Shown here one piece after another: positions 10,065 to 22,800 of a stretch of 64,000 nucleotides of DNA. This DNA is from Citrus sinensis (Eukaryota; Streptophyta; Magnoliopsida; Sapindales; Rutaceae), in the NCBI RefSeq assembly GCF_022201045.2, contig NC_068562.1, forward strand, positions 5,190,001 through 5,254,000. Reading direction: 5' to 3'. Each line of letters starts with the position of its first letter. The first letter of the stretch is position 1. Made by a program: the position numbers and the translations under genes. Below the pieces are notes generated by a model. That model did no database searches. It saw only the letters and a list, made by a program, of their open reading frames with translations, and had not been told where the DNA came from.

Positions 10065-13000
10065 GTTAGATCTGTGGAGAATCCAGACTTTATATCATTG
10101 AGATCTCATGATTAAGTGCTGCTTGGATGGTTACTCTCTTCAATGAGTGAAGGAATCATCAGTCTGGTCTTCAATCTGGAGACATCATGTGAGGTTTGGA
10201 AAGCTGTTGAGGTACAATTTGGTTCTCAATCCAAATCAAGACTGTTACATCTGAGATATATGATGAATTCTACTAGAAATGATGATATGAAAATCACAGA
10301 TTACTTCATTAAAATGAAAAACATATCTGATAATATGGCTGCAGCAGGTAGTGCATTGAGTAATGATGACTTAATTTTGCATGTGTTATCTGGTTTATGA
10401 CCAGATTATAATTCAGTAGCTACCTATATAACTGGTCAAGTAGGAACTGGAAAAATGGATCTAAATGAAGCTTATGCAATGCTTTTAACTCAAGAAGCTA
10501 GGATTGAACAACAGTCTTATATACTAGCTAGTACAGATATGAAAAATAACTTTGAAGCAAATTTTGCTCAAAACAGAGGACCTAAGAAAGGAAACATGTT
10601 CAATGGAAAAGGTTTTGGTGGTTATGGCTACAATTCTGGTTCTGGAAATAACTATAACTCAGGCTTTAGCAACAATGGTCACTACAAAGGAAACTTTGGT
10701 ACTGAGTTTGCTGGTACTGGTTTTAACAAGCAGTTCAAAGGATATCAATCCAGTAATCAGAGAGGAGGAGGTAATTGGAATAACAACAATGGACCAAGTA
10801 ACTTTAACAGTGGCAAACCATCCATGAATCCTAAGCCACAATGGAATGCATCAAAGCCTACCTGTCAAATTTGCCTCAGGCCTGGACACACTGCAAATAT
10901 TTGCTGGAAACTTGAAGAGTTTATTACTTCAAGTGCTTACAGACCACCACCAAATAGAGGACCAAAGGCAGCTTATCTAGCTAACATGGATGCTCCAGTT
11001 GACAACAATTGGTATCTGGATAGCGGAGCCACACATCACCTCACAAATGACATGAATAATGTGAATGGAGCTGAACCTTTTGCAGGTAATTCTAAACTTA
11101 TTGTTGGAAATGGTGTTGGTTTGTGCATAACACATATAGGTTCTGTTGTTCTAAGAATGCTTGATGCCCTGAATTATTCTGATCTTAAGCTAAACAACAT
11201 TCTACTTGTTCCAAAAATAACCAAAAACCTGATAAGTATTTCCCAATTAACCAAAGATAATAATATTGTGGTTGAATTTACTAATAGTTTCTGTTTTGTG
11301 AAGGACAAGGTGAAGAATTCAGTTATGTGTAGATTACTGTGTGTTTCCTCAACCAAGTCCTCTACTTTACAGTCAAACCAAGGTCTTCTTACTCATGTCG
11401 AGTCAGCTGTTTCAAATCAGCCAATTTCAATGTTTTCAATTGTTGTTTCAAAATTTCCAAATAAAACTGCTTGCTGTTTGCATACAGAAGCACTATGTTA
11501 TCAAACTCCAAGTTGTATGTTGAATACTATGGTTTTGCATCAGAGACTAGGTCATCCTAATACTAAGGTGCTTAGTCATGTAATCAATTCTTGTTCTTCT
11601 TTAAAGAATATGAGTGGTAATAAAACAATTGATTCTTGTGATGCTTGTAAGATGGGAAAAATACATAAACTTCATTTTCCTATCACTGAAACCAAAACCA
11701 AAAATCCTTTGGAACTTCTACATACTGATTTATGGGGACCCTCTCCTACACCTTTTATCCAAGGGTACAAATACTATGTTAGTTTTGTGGATGACTTCAC
11801 AAGGTTCACTTGGATTTTCCCTTTCAAAACCAAAGCTGATACATTTCAAGTGTTTAAAATCTTTAAAGCTCAGGTGGAAAAACAATTGGATAAGCCTATT
11901 AAATGTCTTCAGTCAGATTGGGGTGGGGAATACAGATCCTTTGTTCATTTTCTTCATGAAACAGGAATCCAATTTAGACATTCATGCCCTTATATACACA
12001 ATCAAAATGGCCTTGTAGAAAGAAAGCATAGGCACATCACTGAGTTGGGTTTAATTTTACTTGCACAAGCTAAATTACCCATCAAATTCTGGTGGGATTC
12101 TTTTCATACAGCCACTCACATTATTAACAGATTACCAACTCATGTCCTTTCCATCAAAACTCTCTATGAATGTCTCTTTCATTTGCTACTTGATTATCTT
12201 TTTTCTCAAAACTTTTGGTTGTGCGTGTTTCCCATTCTTAAGAGATTACAATCATCACAATTTTGATTTCCATACATCCAAGTGTGTCTTCCTAGGATAC
12301 AGTTCATTACACAAAGGTTATAAGTGTCTTCATTCATCATGGAAAATTTATATAGCCAGCCATGTTCTTTTTTATGAAACTTCTTTTCCATACTCTACCG
12401 ATTCACATTTTTTGAAGTCCTTACCACCTAAGGTTTCTGACTTTCAATACAGCTCTCTACAATTTTACAATATTTCAGTTCCTCATAGCAATCTAAAACA
12501 TTTTGAAGCTGCTGCAGCAGACACTGATTCTCATACTTCTAGTTCTAATCACAATATCATGTTACCTTCCTCTTCTACTCATCATGTTTCTTCTACTGAT
12601 ACCACATCATCACCTATTATTCACACCACATCTCCTATCACAACTCCAAACACTACATCTTCACCCATCATCCATCACCATTCTCCATAATCTCCTCTAA
12701 CACATCAGATTCTTTTACACACATCACCTTCCAGACCATCTTTATCCTCTGCTCATCCTATGATTACCAGAGCCAAAGCTGGTGTCTTCAAACCTAAGGC
12801 ATTCTTAACAGCACATAATAGCTTAGAGCCTTCTAGTGTTGATAAAGCTCTAGTTGATCCTAAGTGGCAAGCTGCAATGCAACTGGAACATGATGGACTT
12901 ATTCAAAACAAAACCTGGAGTCTAGTTCCAATGGATCAAGCTCATAAATTGGTGGGTTGTAAGTGGGTTTTCCGAACAAAGTATAATCTCGATGGCTCAG

Positions 13001-14290
13001 TCTCTAAGTATAAAGCTCGGTTGGTTGCTAAGGGTTTCCATCAGACAGCTGGGGTTGACTATTCAGAAACTTACAGTCCTGTAGTTAAGTCTTCCACTGT
13101 CAGAGTTATAATGAGCTTAGCAGTCATGCAAGACTGGAATGTTAGACAAATAGACATCAACAATGCCTTTCTTAATGGGGATCTCACTGAAGATGTGTAC
13201 ATGCAACAGACAGAGGGCTTTGTTTCAGAGGGAGGCTACATCTGCAAGCTAAACAAAGCTCTTTATGGTTTAAAACATGCACCAAGGGCCTGGTATGATA
13301 AACTTAAGGGCTGTCTTACAGATTGGAATTTTACAAATTCTAAGGCTGATACCTCATTGTTTATTAGGCATGATATTAAAGGCATAATCCTTGTTTTGAT
13401 CTATGTAGATGATATTTTAGTCACATGACCAGATTCAATCTTGCTGAAGGCCTTCATCACAAACTTGAGTAAAGTATTTGCCTCAAAAGACTTAGGTCTG
13501 GTTTCATACTTCCTTGGTATAGAAGTCAGCTACACAGATCATGGAATACATCTCTCCTAAACTAAGTATATCAAGGATTTGCTAGCTAAAGCATTAATGC
13601 AGAACTGCAAAGAGACAGAAACTTCTTTCAGCACATGCTACAAATTAGAAAGAACAGCTAAAGGCATATTGGGTGCAGAGTTTGAAAATCTAACTCTCTA
13701 CAGAAGTATAGTTGGAGGACTTCAATACTTGATCTTAACCAGACCAGACATTGCCTATTCAGTACATAAACTCAACCAGTATCTAAGTGCCCCAACTCTC
13801 CAACATTGGTTAGCTTGTAAAAAGGTGTTGAGATATTTACAAGCAACTATTACACATGGTTTTTATATTCAGCAAGATGGGACTTTGGAAACAATTGGAT
13901 TGACAAGGTATTCAGATGCTGATTGGGCGTGTGATATTGATGACAGAAAATCCATTGGAGCTTACTGCATTTTCCTTGGTAATAATCTAGTTTCCTGGTC
14001 TTCGAAAAAGCAAGCTATTGTAGCAAAGTCCAGCACTGAAAGTGAATATCGAGCATTGTCAGCAGCAAGTTCAGAGCTTACTTGGCTACAATCCTTGTTT
14101 TCTGAGCTGAAGATTATCAAGTTGCCAACTCCTGTTCTCTGGTGTGATAATCATAGTGCAGGTGATCTAGCTAAAAATCCAGTATTTCACTCTAAGTCTA
14201 AACATATAGAGCTGGATGTTCATTACATTAGAGATAAGGTTCTAAATAAGGAGTTAGAAGTGAGGTACATTCCCACTGAATAGCAAGTGG
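10065..14290 (+). pseudogene. Decayed Ty1/copia gag-pol
   Basis: Domains in order: gag (LLGWLLSSMSEGI, about 10119), Gly/Asn-rich stretch, zinc knuckle CxxCxxxGHxxxxC (10863-10904), protease DSGATHH (about 11018), pre-integrase HQRLGHP (about 11538), integrase (HTDLWGP about 11720, SDWGGEY about 11915), reverse transcriptase (KWVFRTKYN about 12961, YVDDIL about 13405) and RNase H (SDADWA about 13914, SSTESEYRAL about 14030). Gag is cut at the 5' side against the gypsy LTR. The frame is broken by stops near 10110, 10398, 12690, 13426, 13558 and 14281, and by a frameshift near 12190, where the LKTFGCACFPFLRDYN block moves to another frame. No protein of full length can be made. Confidence 0.93.
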
Positions 14291-14384
14291 CAGATGTTCT
14301 TACTAAGCCTCTGTCATTTCCAAAGTTTAGCTATTTTCGTTCCAAGCTCAATGTGATCAACAGACCCTTGAGCTTGAGAGGGGA

Positions 14385-14721
14385 TGTCAAGGAAGCTCAT
14401 GTGAGCTAAATAGTCAGCAAAGCAGAGAATTACAACAGCAGCAGCTCACAGCTACAAGTTGATGATTTGGCATGCCAGCTAGCACCTGGTGGTTATATAA
14501 TTTCTTGTACTCGTGACTGTTAGTTACAGTTAGTTAATAAGCTGCTGCATGATCAGCATGTGAGATTAGTTTAGCTCATAGTTGATTAGTTACGTGAGTA
14601 TATAAAGAAAAGTCTGTACATTTCCTCTGTAATCTTGTTGAAAGAAATAAAAACAAATTCTCAAATTCTTATCATTTTCTCTCAATATTTCTTGTCTTCC
14701 AAACAAGTTGTTTTCTCACTG
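14385..14721 (+). mobile_element. Copia 3' LTR
   Basis: Follows a polypurine tract (GAGAGGGGA, 14376-14384) and begins TGTCAAGG. It contains a TATATAAAG box at 14599-14607 and an AATAAAAACAAA poly(A)-type signal near 14646. The right edge is set by the start of the block repeated at 37878, so the element ends at or just before 14721. The 5' LTR is missing, so the true end and target duplication cannot be confirmed. Confidence 0.6.
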
Positions 14722-16870
14722 TCATTAAACAACTCAGGAACCATGTTCATTCTTATCTGTTCGTTAAACCTAATAATTTAATAGACTTTGAATAATGCCT
14801 GATCCAGCCGATGAACAAGAACGCCATTAGTTAAAATTTTATGGAAAATATTCATGTATTGTCATATATGCAGCCCACCTATATTGTTGTTATTGTGGTC
14901 CACGGCCAATGCGTAGAATTACTTGCCGAACATAATTTAACATTTTTAACTTAGACGTACGTTAGGTTAAAGACAGAAGCACAGAGAGTACGTACGTGTT
15001 AGTGGTTCAGGTAAAATTAGTTCTGAGAAAAATGTCACGGGCGACTCTGTTATTTGGGATGCAATTGTTTCTTGTGGCTCCCATGTTCTCAATTTATTCT
15101 TTTTTTTTTCTTTTTGAAGTGTTTTACAAGGCATAATTGAAAAAAAATAATTCACATGCTCTCTGAACTCTGAAGTTGGTCATTTTAATTACCCCGATTT
15201 CCATTTCCAAGCGGTGGGCTCACAGGTTGTAGTTCAACGAATAATTTTATTAGTATTCTGGTCCAGTTTCAAAGTCAAGTTCTTACCTAAATTTCTAAAC
15301 ATTATTACTTCAATTTGCACACGATTTGCTCGATTGCGTTAGAAAAATCTTTCTCTAAAATGGCTTGTTCGACACGCTTCCTTTGTTTTTCTTCGGGAGC
15401 TGCATTTAATCATTAAAAAAATTATAATAAGATATATTTGACTTAGTTTTATTACAAAACTAGAAAATAGAACCGCGCTTCACGCGACTTTGAAAAAAGA
15501 ATTTAGTATTATCTTTTTTTTTTTACTTTACACTTGATGAAACTGATAAAAAATATGAATTAATTTTTTTTAAAGATGAGGCAGCCTTATAAAAAATTTA
15601 AAAAAAAAACTATTAGCAAGCAATACAAATAACGAAGCAACGCAAGATAAAAAATAAAATGAGAGAATATATTATAGAGTGATTTTATTCATTCCAATTG
15701 TGTGTGTACAAAATAAAAAGATGAGCTCTCCTTTTATAGTTACATAATCACTCCATGAAATTAATGAAAAATTATGAATCATAATTCCTTGTGAGATAGT
15801 GGGAGTTATATGAAAGCTAAAGGTTGCTAATGTGAGATAGTGGGGAAACTAAGAGATATATGTTATGAACATTTATATTTATTTTAATAAATTCATAACA
15901 CTCCCCCTTGGATGTTCATTATAAAGAATATGTCTCATTAAAATCTTTACATAATTGTTATTGTGTAATAATAATCAAATTAATTATGAGAAGATGAAAA
16001 GCCAAATCTAAAAGAAAATTTCTCTATTTATTAGATAATAAAGAATATACAAAGATGAGAAATAGTGATGCCACATCACCTCCTCAAGTCCCAACTTTAT
16101 ATATATATATAGATTATTAATTTTGCAATTATTAGTTTTAGGTAAATAATAAAAAGAATAGAATTATACTTATAAAATCGTTTTTGTTAGAATGCATTAT
16201 ATACTTTTGTAATTTTTATAATTGGATTAGCATACTGTATTAAATAGTTTTTTTTGTAAATCAATTTTTAGTGTTGTGGCCGACACCTCATAAGAGAGAA
16301 TTTAAGTTTTTTTTTTATATGATTGTGGAAGTAATATTTCTCTTGATTTAAGAGTAGATATCTCCATTTTATATTGGATTTTCAAACCGAATTTTAGATG
16401 GATTATATAAGGCAAGTCTCGGCGGACTTTTGATTGTAATATATAAAAAAAATCATATATTTTATTTATATAGAAAAAAAAAAGGGGACAGAAGCGAAGA
16501 AAATGAGAGAAAATATGACTTATTTTTTTTACTTAAAAGTTTAACATAATTCTTGAACCATTGATTTCAAGCAGTTTAATGATAAATATTGAAAGTCAAA
16601 ATATTATTTAATAATAATTATTCATTGACTATTTAAGTCAAAAATTTAAATTAGAACAACCTAACCCATTATCTTTTTTATAATAATTTAACTGGCATGC
16701 AGTTACGGTAATGGGAACTAATATCGAAACGTAAGGAGTATCCTCAATACTAAAACATCGACTTTAGGGAGCTAATAATGGTTTTGTGAATAATAGGTTT
16801 TGCATTAATCAATAATATTCACATTTTCAATGTTAAAATTGTTAATCGATATATTTGACCAATTGACTGC
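14722..16870. repeat. Duplicated non-coding block (copy 1)
   Basis: Aligns base by base with 37878-39384, apart from small indels and the Helitron at 15460-16113. It ends in both copies at ...CCAATTGACTGC. It contains no recognisable gene. It sits upstream of LecRK-B1, while the other copy sits upstream of the rhamnogalacturonan lyase gene. Confidence 0.85.
15460..16113 (-). mobile_element. Non-autonomous Helitron, 654 bp
   Basis: Read on the minus strand it starts TCTATATATATATATAAAG and ends with a CGCG-TGAAG-CGCG hairpin about 10 bases before a terminal CTAG, the standard Helitron ends. It lies between A and T without target duplication. The duplicated block at 38626/38627 has the uninterrupted site (ACAAAA|TTGTTAATTTT), which is direct evidence of insertion. 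The interior has no Rep/helicase frame. It includes an 'ACACTCCCCCTTGGATGTTCATTAT' type phrase (split here: positions 15899-15923) often seen in plant copia LTRs, so it may have captured LTR material. Confidence 0.88.
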
Positions 16871-17844
16871 TTTATCTTCATTTTCTTCTTTTTCACCATT
16901 CAAACGTGTTCATTTGCTCTCAAGCTAGATGTTCAATTGCTTTATGCCATGGTGATAATATTTTATCTCAGAAATGGAAAGAAAGTAATTACCACCGAAA
17001 AAAAAAAAATCCTATAGTTGGCCTTGTTCAGCAGATATTTGAATATGTATCAGCGTATGTGGAGTAAATACTTAGTGAAATTGGCATGTATTTGACCTTT
17101 ATTAATTTTCATCTGGGCCGCTGAATGTTTTTCGTGTTATATCTCTAGCGAGCTATATATATATATAGTGTTTCTTAGATTCAGAACTAAAATTCGGGGC
17201 AATTTTACGGTATTGTAAATCAGTTTAAAAGATTATAAAAGTGGATTTATGATATCGTCGGATTGGAAATTTTTTCAAATATGTAAATATAAACTAATTA
17301 AACATATTATTATAAGAAAATATTGATCCTCAAACTTCGATTTTCTCCAGATATGCCATCATTGTTTCAAGTATCAAAGAACATTAAGAGGACAACTCTG
17401 TTTCCAACAATTTCAGCCCATCATTATTTCAGGTATAACACGCTTCAAGGACTGGTCATTCTTCTTCATTTGATGTTTCTCCGACTGTCGGAGTTGATTC
17501 AAATAGACCTGCAACATGCGACTGCCATTGTTTGTCTAAATTTTGGGCGCGGCATTCGATTAGAATTTAAAAATGAACATAAATGCCTTTTGGTCATATC
17601 TATACTTTCCAAGGTTTTTCTCTGAATAATTGTCTATAATCGTCTGTTTCAATGCTGACGTAGCTTTGCTGGCAATAAAATTCCAAAGAAAGTCTTTCTT
17701 TAATATTTCAGAGAATATGATTCCCCTTCATTGAAGCTTGCTGGACATATAAATTACAGCTGGTAGTTGAAACTTGAACATCAAGAAGTCAATGCGTAGA
17801 CTAATTGTGCCTACCTATTTAAAGGCCAGTTGAGTTTCCCGGAC
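16871..17844 (+). promoter_or_regulatory. 5' flank of LecRK-B1
   Basis: The part from 17085 onward aligns with the first 780 bases of the window. The TATA-like TATTTAAAG is conserved at 17816-17824. The ATG of B1 is at 17845. The 214 bases 16871-17084 have no counterpart elsewhere in the window, because copy A begins outside it. No gene is seen. Confidence 0.55.
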
Positions 17845-19821
17845 ATGTTGAACCTCCGCTTCATGCTCTCTCCATTTGTTACCATGATCAACATAACTCT
17901 CTTCATTTTCATTGTTGTTCTTGTTCCCTCAGCCAATTCTGTTTCCTTCCGGATGTCTAGTTTTGACCCCAATGGAAAAGATATAATCTATCAGGGAGAC
18001 GCAGTACCTTCTGTTGGAGTCATTGAATTAATAAACAGGTACCAATATGTATGCCGTGTTGGTTGGGCTACTTATGCTGACAGAGTGCCGCTCTGGGATT
18101 CTGACACAGGTGAGCTTACTGACTTCAGCACCAAATTCTCCTTCCAAATAGACACCCAGAGTCGTCCCACTTACGGCCACGGGCTTGTATTTTTCTTAGC
18201 TCCTGCTGGATTTCAGATTCCTCCAAACTCAGCTGGTGGGTTTTTAGGCCTGTTTAATACCACAACTTCTTTCTCTTCTTCAAATCATATAGTCCATGTG
18301 GAATTTGACACTTACTTCAACCGTGAATGGGACCCTTCTGGCGTTCAAGACCACGTGGGAATCAACAATAACTCAATTGCTTCAGCTGTCCACACCCGCT
18401 GGAACGCCAGCTTTCACAGTGAAGACACTGCTGATGTGCGGATTGCATACAATTCTACTACTAAGAATTTGAGTGTGTCCTGGACCTACCGACAGACATC
18501 TGATCCTCGGGAGAATACTAGTTTGTTTTACATAATTGATTTGACGAAAGTTCTACCACAGTGGGTGACAATTGGCTTCTCAGCTGCTACAAGCCAGTTT
18601 GGAGAGCGACATATACTTGAATCGTGGGAGTTCAGCTCAAGCTTGGATATTAAAAGTACAAATGGAACGGACGGAAAAAAGATCAGGATAATAGTTGGTG
18701 TTACAGTTTCAATTGGGGTTCTGATAGCTGCAGCGATAACGGGACTGTTGATTTTGCGAAGGCGTAAGAAGAAGGAAAGAAAGTCTACCGCAGAGAGAGA
18801 GACCTTAACTTCCATTAATGACGACCTTGAAAGAGGCGCAGGACCAAGAAGATTTTCATACACAGATCTTGCCTCTGCAACTAGCAACTTTGCAGAGAAT
18901 AAAAAGTTGGGCGAAGGAGGGTTTGGTTCTGTTTACAAGGGTTATCTAATTGATTTGGATATGGCTGTTGCTGTCAAAAAAGTTTCAAGAGGATCTAAAC
19001 AAGGGAAAAAAGAGTATGTAACAGAGGTGAAGACAATTAGCCAGTTAAGGCATCGCTATCTGGTGCAACTCCTAGGCTGGTGCCATGATAGAGGCGAATT
19101 CCTGCTTGTGTATGAGTTCATGCCAAACGGTAGCCTTGATGCTCACCTGTTTGGCAAGAAGAGTCCTCTTGCTTGGGCTGTGAGGTACAGGATTTCTCTT
19201 GGTTTGGCCACGGCTTTGCTCTATCTTCAGGAAGAATGGGAGCAATGTGTTCTGCATCGGGACATCAAATCGAGCAACATAATGTTAGATTCTAATTTTA
19301 ACGCCAAATTAGGTGACTTTGGATTAGCCAGGCTGATGGACCATGAGCTTGGTCCTAAGACTACAGGGCTGGCGGGAACTTTAGGCTACATGGCCCCTGA
19401 ATACATAAGCACAGGCAGGGCTAGTAAAGAGTCAGATGTGTTCAGCTTTGGAGTAGTTGCCTTAGAAATTGCTACTGGAAGAAAAGCGGTTGATCGTTAC
19501 AAAGAATCTGAAATGGGGTTGGTGGCTTGGGTCTGGGGTCTTTATGGAGAAGGAAAGCTACTTTCAGCTGCTGATGAGAGTCTGGATTCGGGATTTGATG
19601 AGCAACAGATGACATGTTTGCTGATTGTTGGATTATGGTCTGCTCACCCTGACCGCAGTTTCAGGCCTTCCATAAGGCAGGCTATTCAAGTCCTTAGTTT
19701 TGAAACAGCAATGCCAAATCTTCCATCGAAAATGCCCGTTCCAAGTTATCATGTGCCTACACCATCTGTCAGCTCTGGCGAACCTTTCATTACAAATTCA
19801 AGCATTGAAGTCGGTCGTTGA
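17845..19821 (+). CDS. L-type lectin receptor kinase, LecRK-IX-like (B1)
   Basis: Single-exon, 658 aa, the duplicate of A1 with the same start choice (the ATG of MLNLRF; the frame opens earlier at a TTG). Signal peptide about 1-32, legume lectin about 33-268, membrane helix about 279-303 (AAAITGLLIL instead of AGMITGLLIL), kinase about 336-615 with K378, HRD 471-473 and DFG 491-493. From RRFSYTDL to the C-terminus the protein equals A1 residue for residue, and the DNA looks identical as well. Ectodomain changes against A1 cluster at the signal peptide, DPNGK, VIELINRYQYV, IDTQSRP, NSAGG, TYFNRE, SQFGE after GFSAAT, and IKST before the helix. Several of these fall in loops that form the sugar site in legume lectins. 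Confidence 0.94.
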   Translation: MLNLRFMLSPFVTMINITLFIFIVVLVPSANSVSFRMSSFDPNGKDIIYQGDAVPSVGVIELINRYQYVCRVGWATYADRVPLWDSDTGELTDFSTKFSFQIDTQSRPTYGHGLVFFLAPAGFQIPPNSAGGFLGLFNTTTSFSSSNHIVHVEFDTYFNREWDPSGVQDHVGINNNSIASAVHTRWNASFHSEDTADVRIAYNSTTKNLSVSWTYRQTSDPRENTSLFYIIDLTKVLPQWVTIGFSAATSQFGERHILESWEFSSSLDIKSTNGTDGKKIRIIVGVTVSIGVLIAAAITGLLILRRRKKKERKSTAERETLTSINDDLERGAGPRRFSYTDLASATSNFAENKKLGEGGFGSVYKGYLIDLDMAVAVKKVSRGSKQGKKEYVTEVKTISQLRHRYLVQLLGWCHDRGEFLLVYEFMPNGSLDAHLFGKKSPLAWAVRYRISLGLATALLYLQEEWEQCVLHRDIKSSNIMLDSNFNAKLGDFGLARLMDHELGPKTTGLAGTLGYMAPEYISTGRASKESDVFSFGVVALEIATGRKAVDRYKESEMGLVAWVWGLYGEGKLLSAADESLDSGFDEQQMTCLLIVGLWSAHPDRSFRPSIRQAIQVLSFETAMPNLPSKMPVPSYHVPTPSVSSGEPFITNSSIEVGR

Positions 19822-22800
19822 ACTTGTGCCTGTTCATTTCTGCAATGTTTTTCTATGATATAATTAAGAGTACAGATATTTGAACATTATCAAGGCAATA
19901 CCAAGACAGAAATAAGGTATTATTCCTACTATAGTATTATTGTAGCACATAAAATGATAATAATATATATGCTACCGTGTTATCGTTTCTGTCGTAATGG
20001 TGTTTTGTTGGTGGCGTAATATGATTTTTCTATACAATTAATAAAGATGAATATGTTGAACCTAAGCCTGATAAAGTAAGTTAAATATTAATGACGTGGG
20101 TCAGTTGTTGGAATTTGCATAGTTGGAAACAGTATAAGAGTCAAAGAGAGATGATCGTATGATCTCTTGCCTGTAAAAGAAGAGAGACGTGGATTTGATG
20201 TTTAGAAAGTATTTGTGTTTTTGGATTTGATTATTGTTGTTAATCTAATCATGCTGTCTTTTTTATTTTAATAGTTTAATCTTTCATTTTCTTCCATGGT
20301 AGAACCTTTCCGCTTTCAATTTAACTCTTCTTTTTTTCTTTTTTCTTTTTTTCACTGTATTGATATAATTATAAACAAGCCGGCAAACTTGGATGTCAAG
20401 ACAAATGAATATATGAAAGCAATCAAATGACATTCCAGAATCCAGCTGCGTTGAAAGGTATTAATTATTTTTAAATTTAAAATGGTTTTAAAGTAATTTG
20501 TGTAAATGAGTTTTCTTTAAAATTAAAAAAAAAAAATACGACATACCCCATTAATCCAGTGAGTTCTCCCCCCAAAACACATTAGAATGAATCGAAATTA
20601 TTTATCAAATAAACATTTCAGTTTTATCTAATGATTGATTTACAGGGCATATGAAATGGGTGCCAAAGGGGGGGGGGGGGGGGGGAAGGTCAACAACTAC
20701 TGTCCTATACAGGAGTCTAACGTCCGAAATATATACCGATTGACTTGAGGAAGCCTTACAGTCGTTTCTCCTTCATTGCGAGAGTCATGGCTATCATTAG
20801 GGTGCTTAATTCCGATATTATTCTTCAAAAATTTGCGTTAATCTTGAAATTAACGAAGCTAACTTGCTTGTGAAGTTGGTTGAAAATCACTGAATTTACT
20901 TTGTAGTTTGTATTACATGGAGGTGTCCAGGCGCTATATGGAAGTGCTTTTGATACAATGAACAGCAGCAATATTGAATGATGAAAGAAGACATTTTGTT
21001 TTTAATAGGAAAAGTGTAACGGAGCGGGTCTAATGTCACAAATTTTGTGTTACATTTATCGAGTTCTCTTCGGGTGAAAATTAGCATTTTTAATTTTTTT
21101 GAGACACTCCTTACAGAAGATGTTGCCAACACCAAAGGGAGAGATTAAAATATGCTTTTTTTAATTTCCACAAGGATTTCCCAGGATTAATTTTTAAATC
21201 GTTTCTAATTATTCAAGTTTAAATCTTAAGAGAGATAGAGGTTAAAATTTAGATTTACATTTTACCCACGCTCTGATATATATGTGTGTGTGAAGAAAGA
21301 CTCAAGTGTGTGTGTGTACCAAAAAAAAAAAAAAGACTCAAGTTTGTGTAAAGAAAGATTCAAGTGTACGTGTGTGCATAAAGAAAAACTCCAGTGATAA
21401 GATGTATAGTTACACTATTTCAAATGTCCTGTCTTTAATTTTCTTTGTACAAATAACAAAAGGATTCAATCATTCAAATGATATAAAAAGATCTTTGGGC
21501 GCCATCTCTGTTTGATAAGGAGAAATTTATCTAGAATTACCGTCCTTCAAAGTAAGTTCAGACGAATTGGAAATGCAAAAAATGGCGTTTTAAGAGAATA
21601 TCAAACGGCGTCATAAATTTTGGGGCAGCGATATTCTCTTTGGTAGAGCTTAGACCCAGCCCAAATGAAGCCCAAATACTACCTCGACCATAATTCCCTC
21701 GTCAATTGTTGTTTGACAGTTGACACATCCAAACACGTCACAAAGAATTAGTTCGGTGAAAATCAATGTCATAGTGATTGAAGATTGAAGAGTGAAGACA
21801 TTAATAAATTACTTAACACCGCCTTAAATACGCCTGATATTTTAACATTTTTCATAGGAAAGATCCATGTGCCATGTGGATGTGGCATGTTATGACAGCA
21901 AGAGGCCGGCTCAAAAGTTCCGATGTCCACTTCATTACGAGTAAGGGCAAGCCTCTAGGGAATTAATTTGACCAAGCCCTAAAACTCATTTTATAGAGCT
22001 ACCAAGTACCAATACGTAATCTTTTTTTTTTATCTTTCTGTTCTTTTTTGCCTGGCTACGACGATGTAACTGTGACACATTTCATAAAATAAATCAACCA
22101 ATGTCTTGGCCTATATATAAGTAAAATACATTCTGAACAAGACGGCAACCGGCATTGGTTTCGATGTTAGGTACGAATAATCACATCACACATTGTTTTA
22201 CTAATTGTCTTGGAGCTTCACCTCTTTGTCGTATCAAACTGTTTTTTTGTGCCGTAGCTTTACGCGTAGATATTGTCAACTCCGAATTAAAAATAATAGG
22301 CACCAGAAATAGGTGCAAAATCACTAAATCAATTGTATATATCTTTTACCTTTCAGCATCGATCATGCCGACCTTACCTAGAACTTCGCTTCTGAAGTAT
22401 GAATTAGATGCACGGCTAAATTTATTTCTAGATTTGTAAACTGTTGCTTCAATAATCCCGACCACCTGTCGACGGTTACGATAAGCTTTGTAGTTGATCA
22501 AACTTTGGGATAATCCAATGGATAAAACTTTAGAATGTCATGAATTTGGAAGCCAGTGGTTTATTTCATTTTGGCACCATGGACGGTAGCGGAATGTAGT
22601 TTATTATTACATGGGAGTGAAACGCCGTGGTATAGATTGGCTGTCAAAGTAGAGGAGAAAGTTTGTGTTACATTTGATACAATACAATTAATTATTATAT
22701 GTGTGACATGTATAATTGAATTTATTAATTAAATTACCTTAGTTTTTCAAAATAAATAAACATATGGCATAATACCATTTGCTTGTTATATGACTCACAT

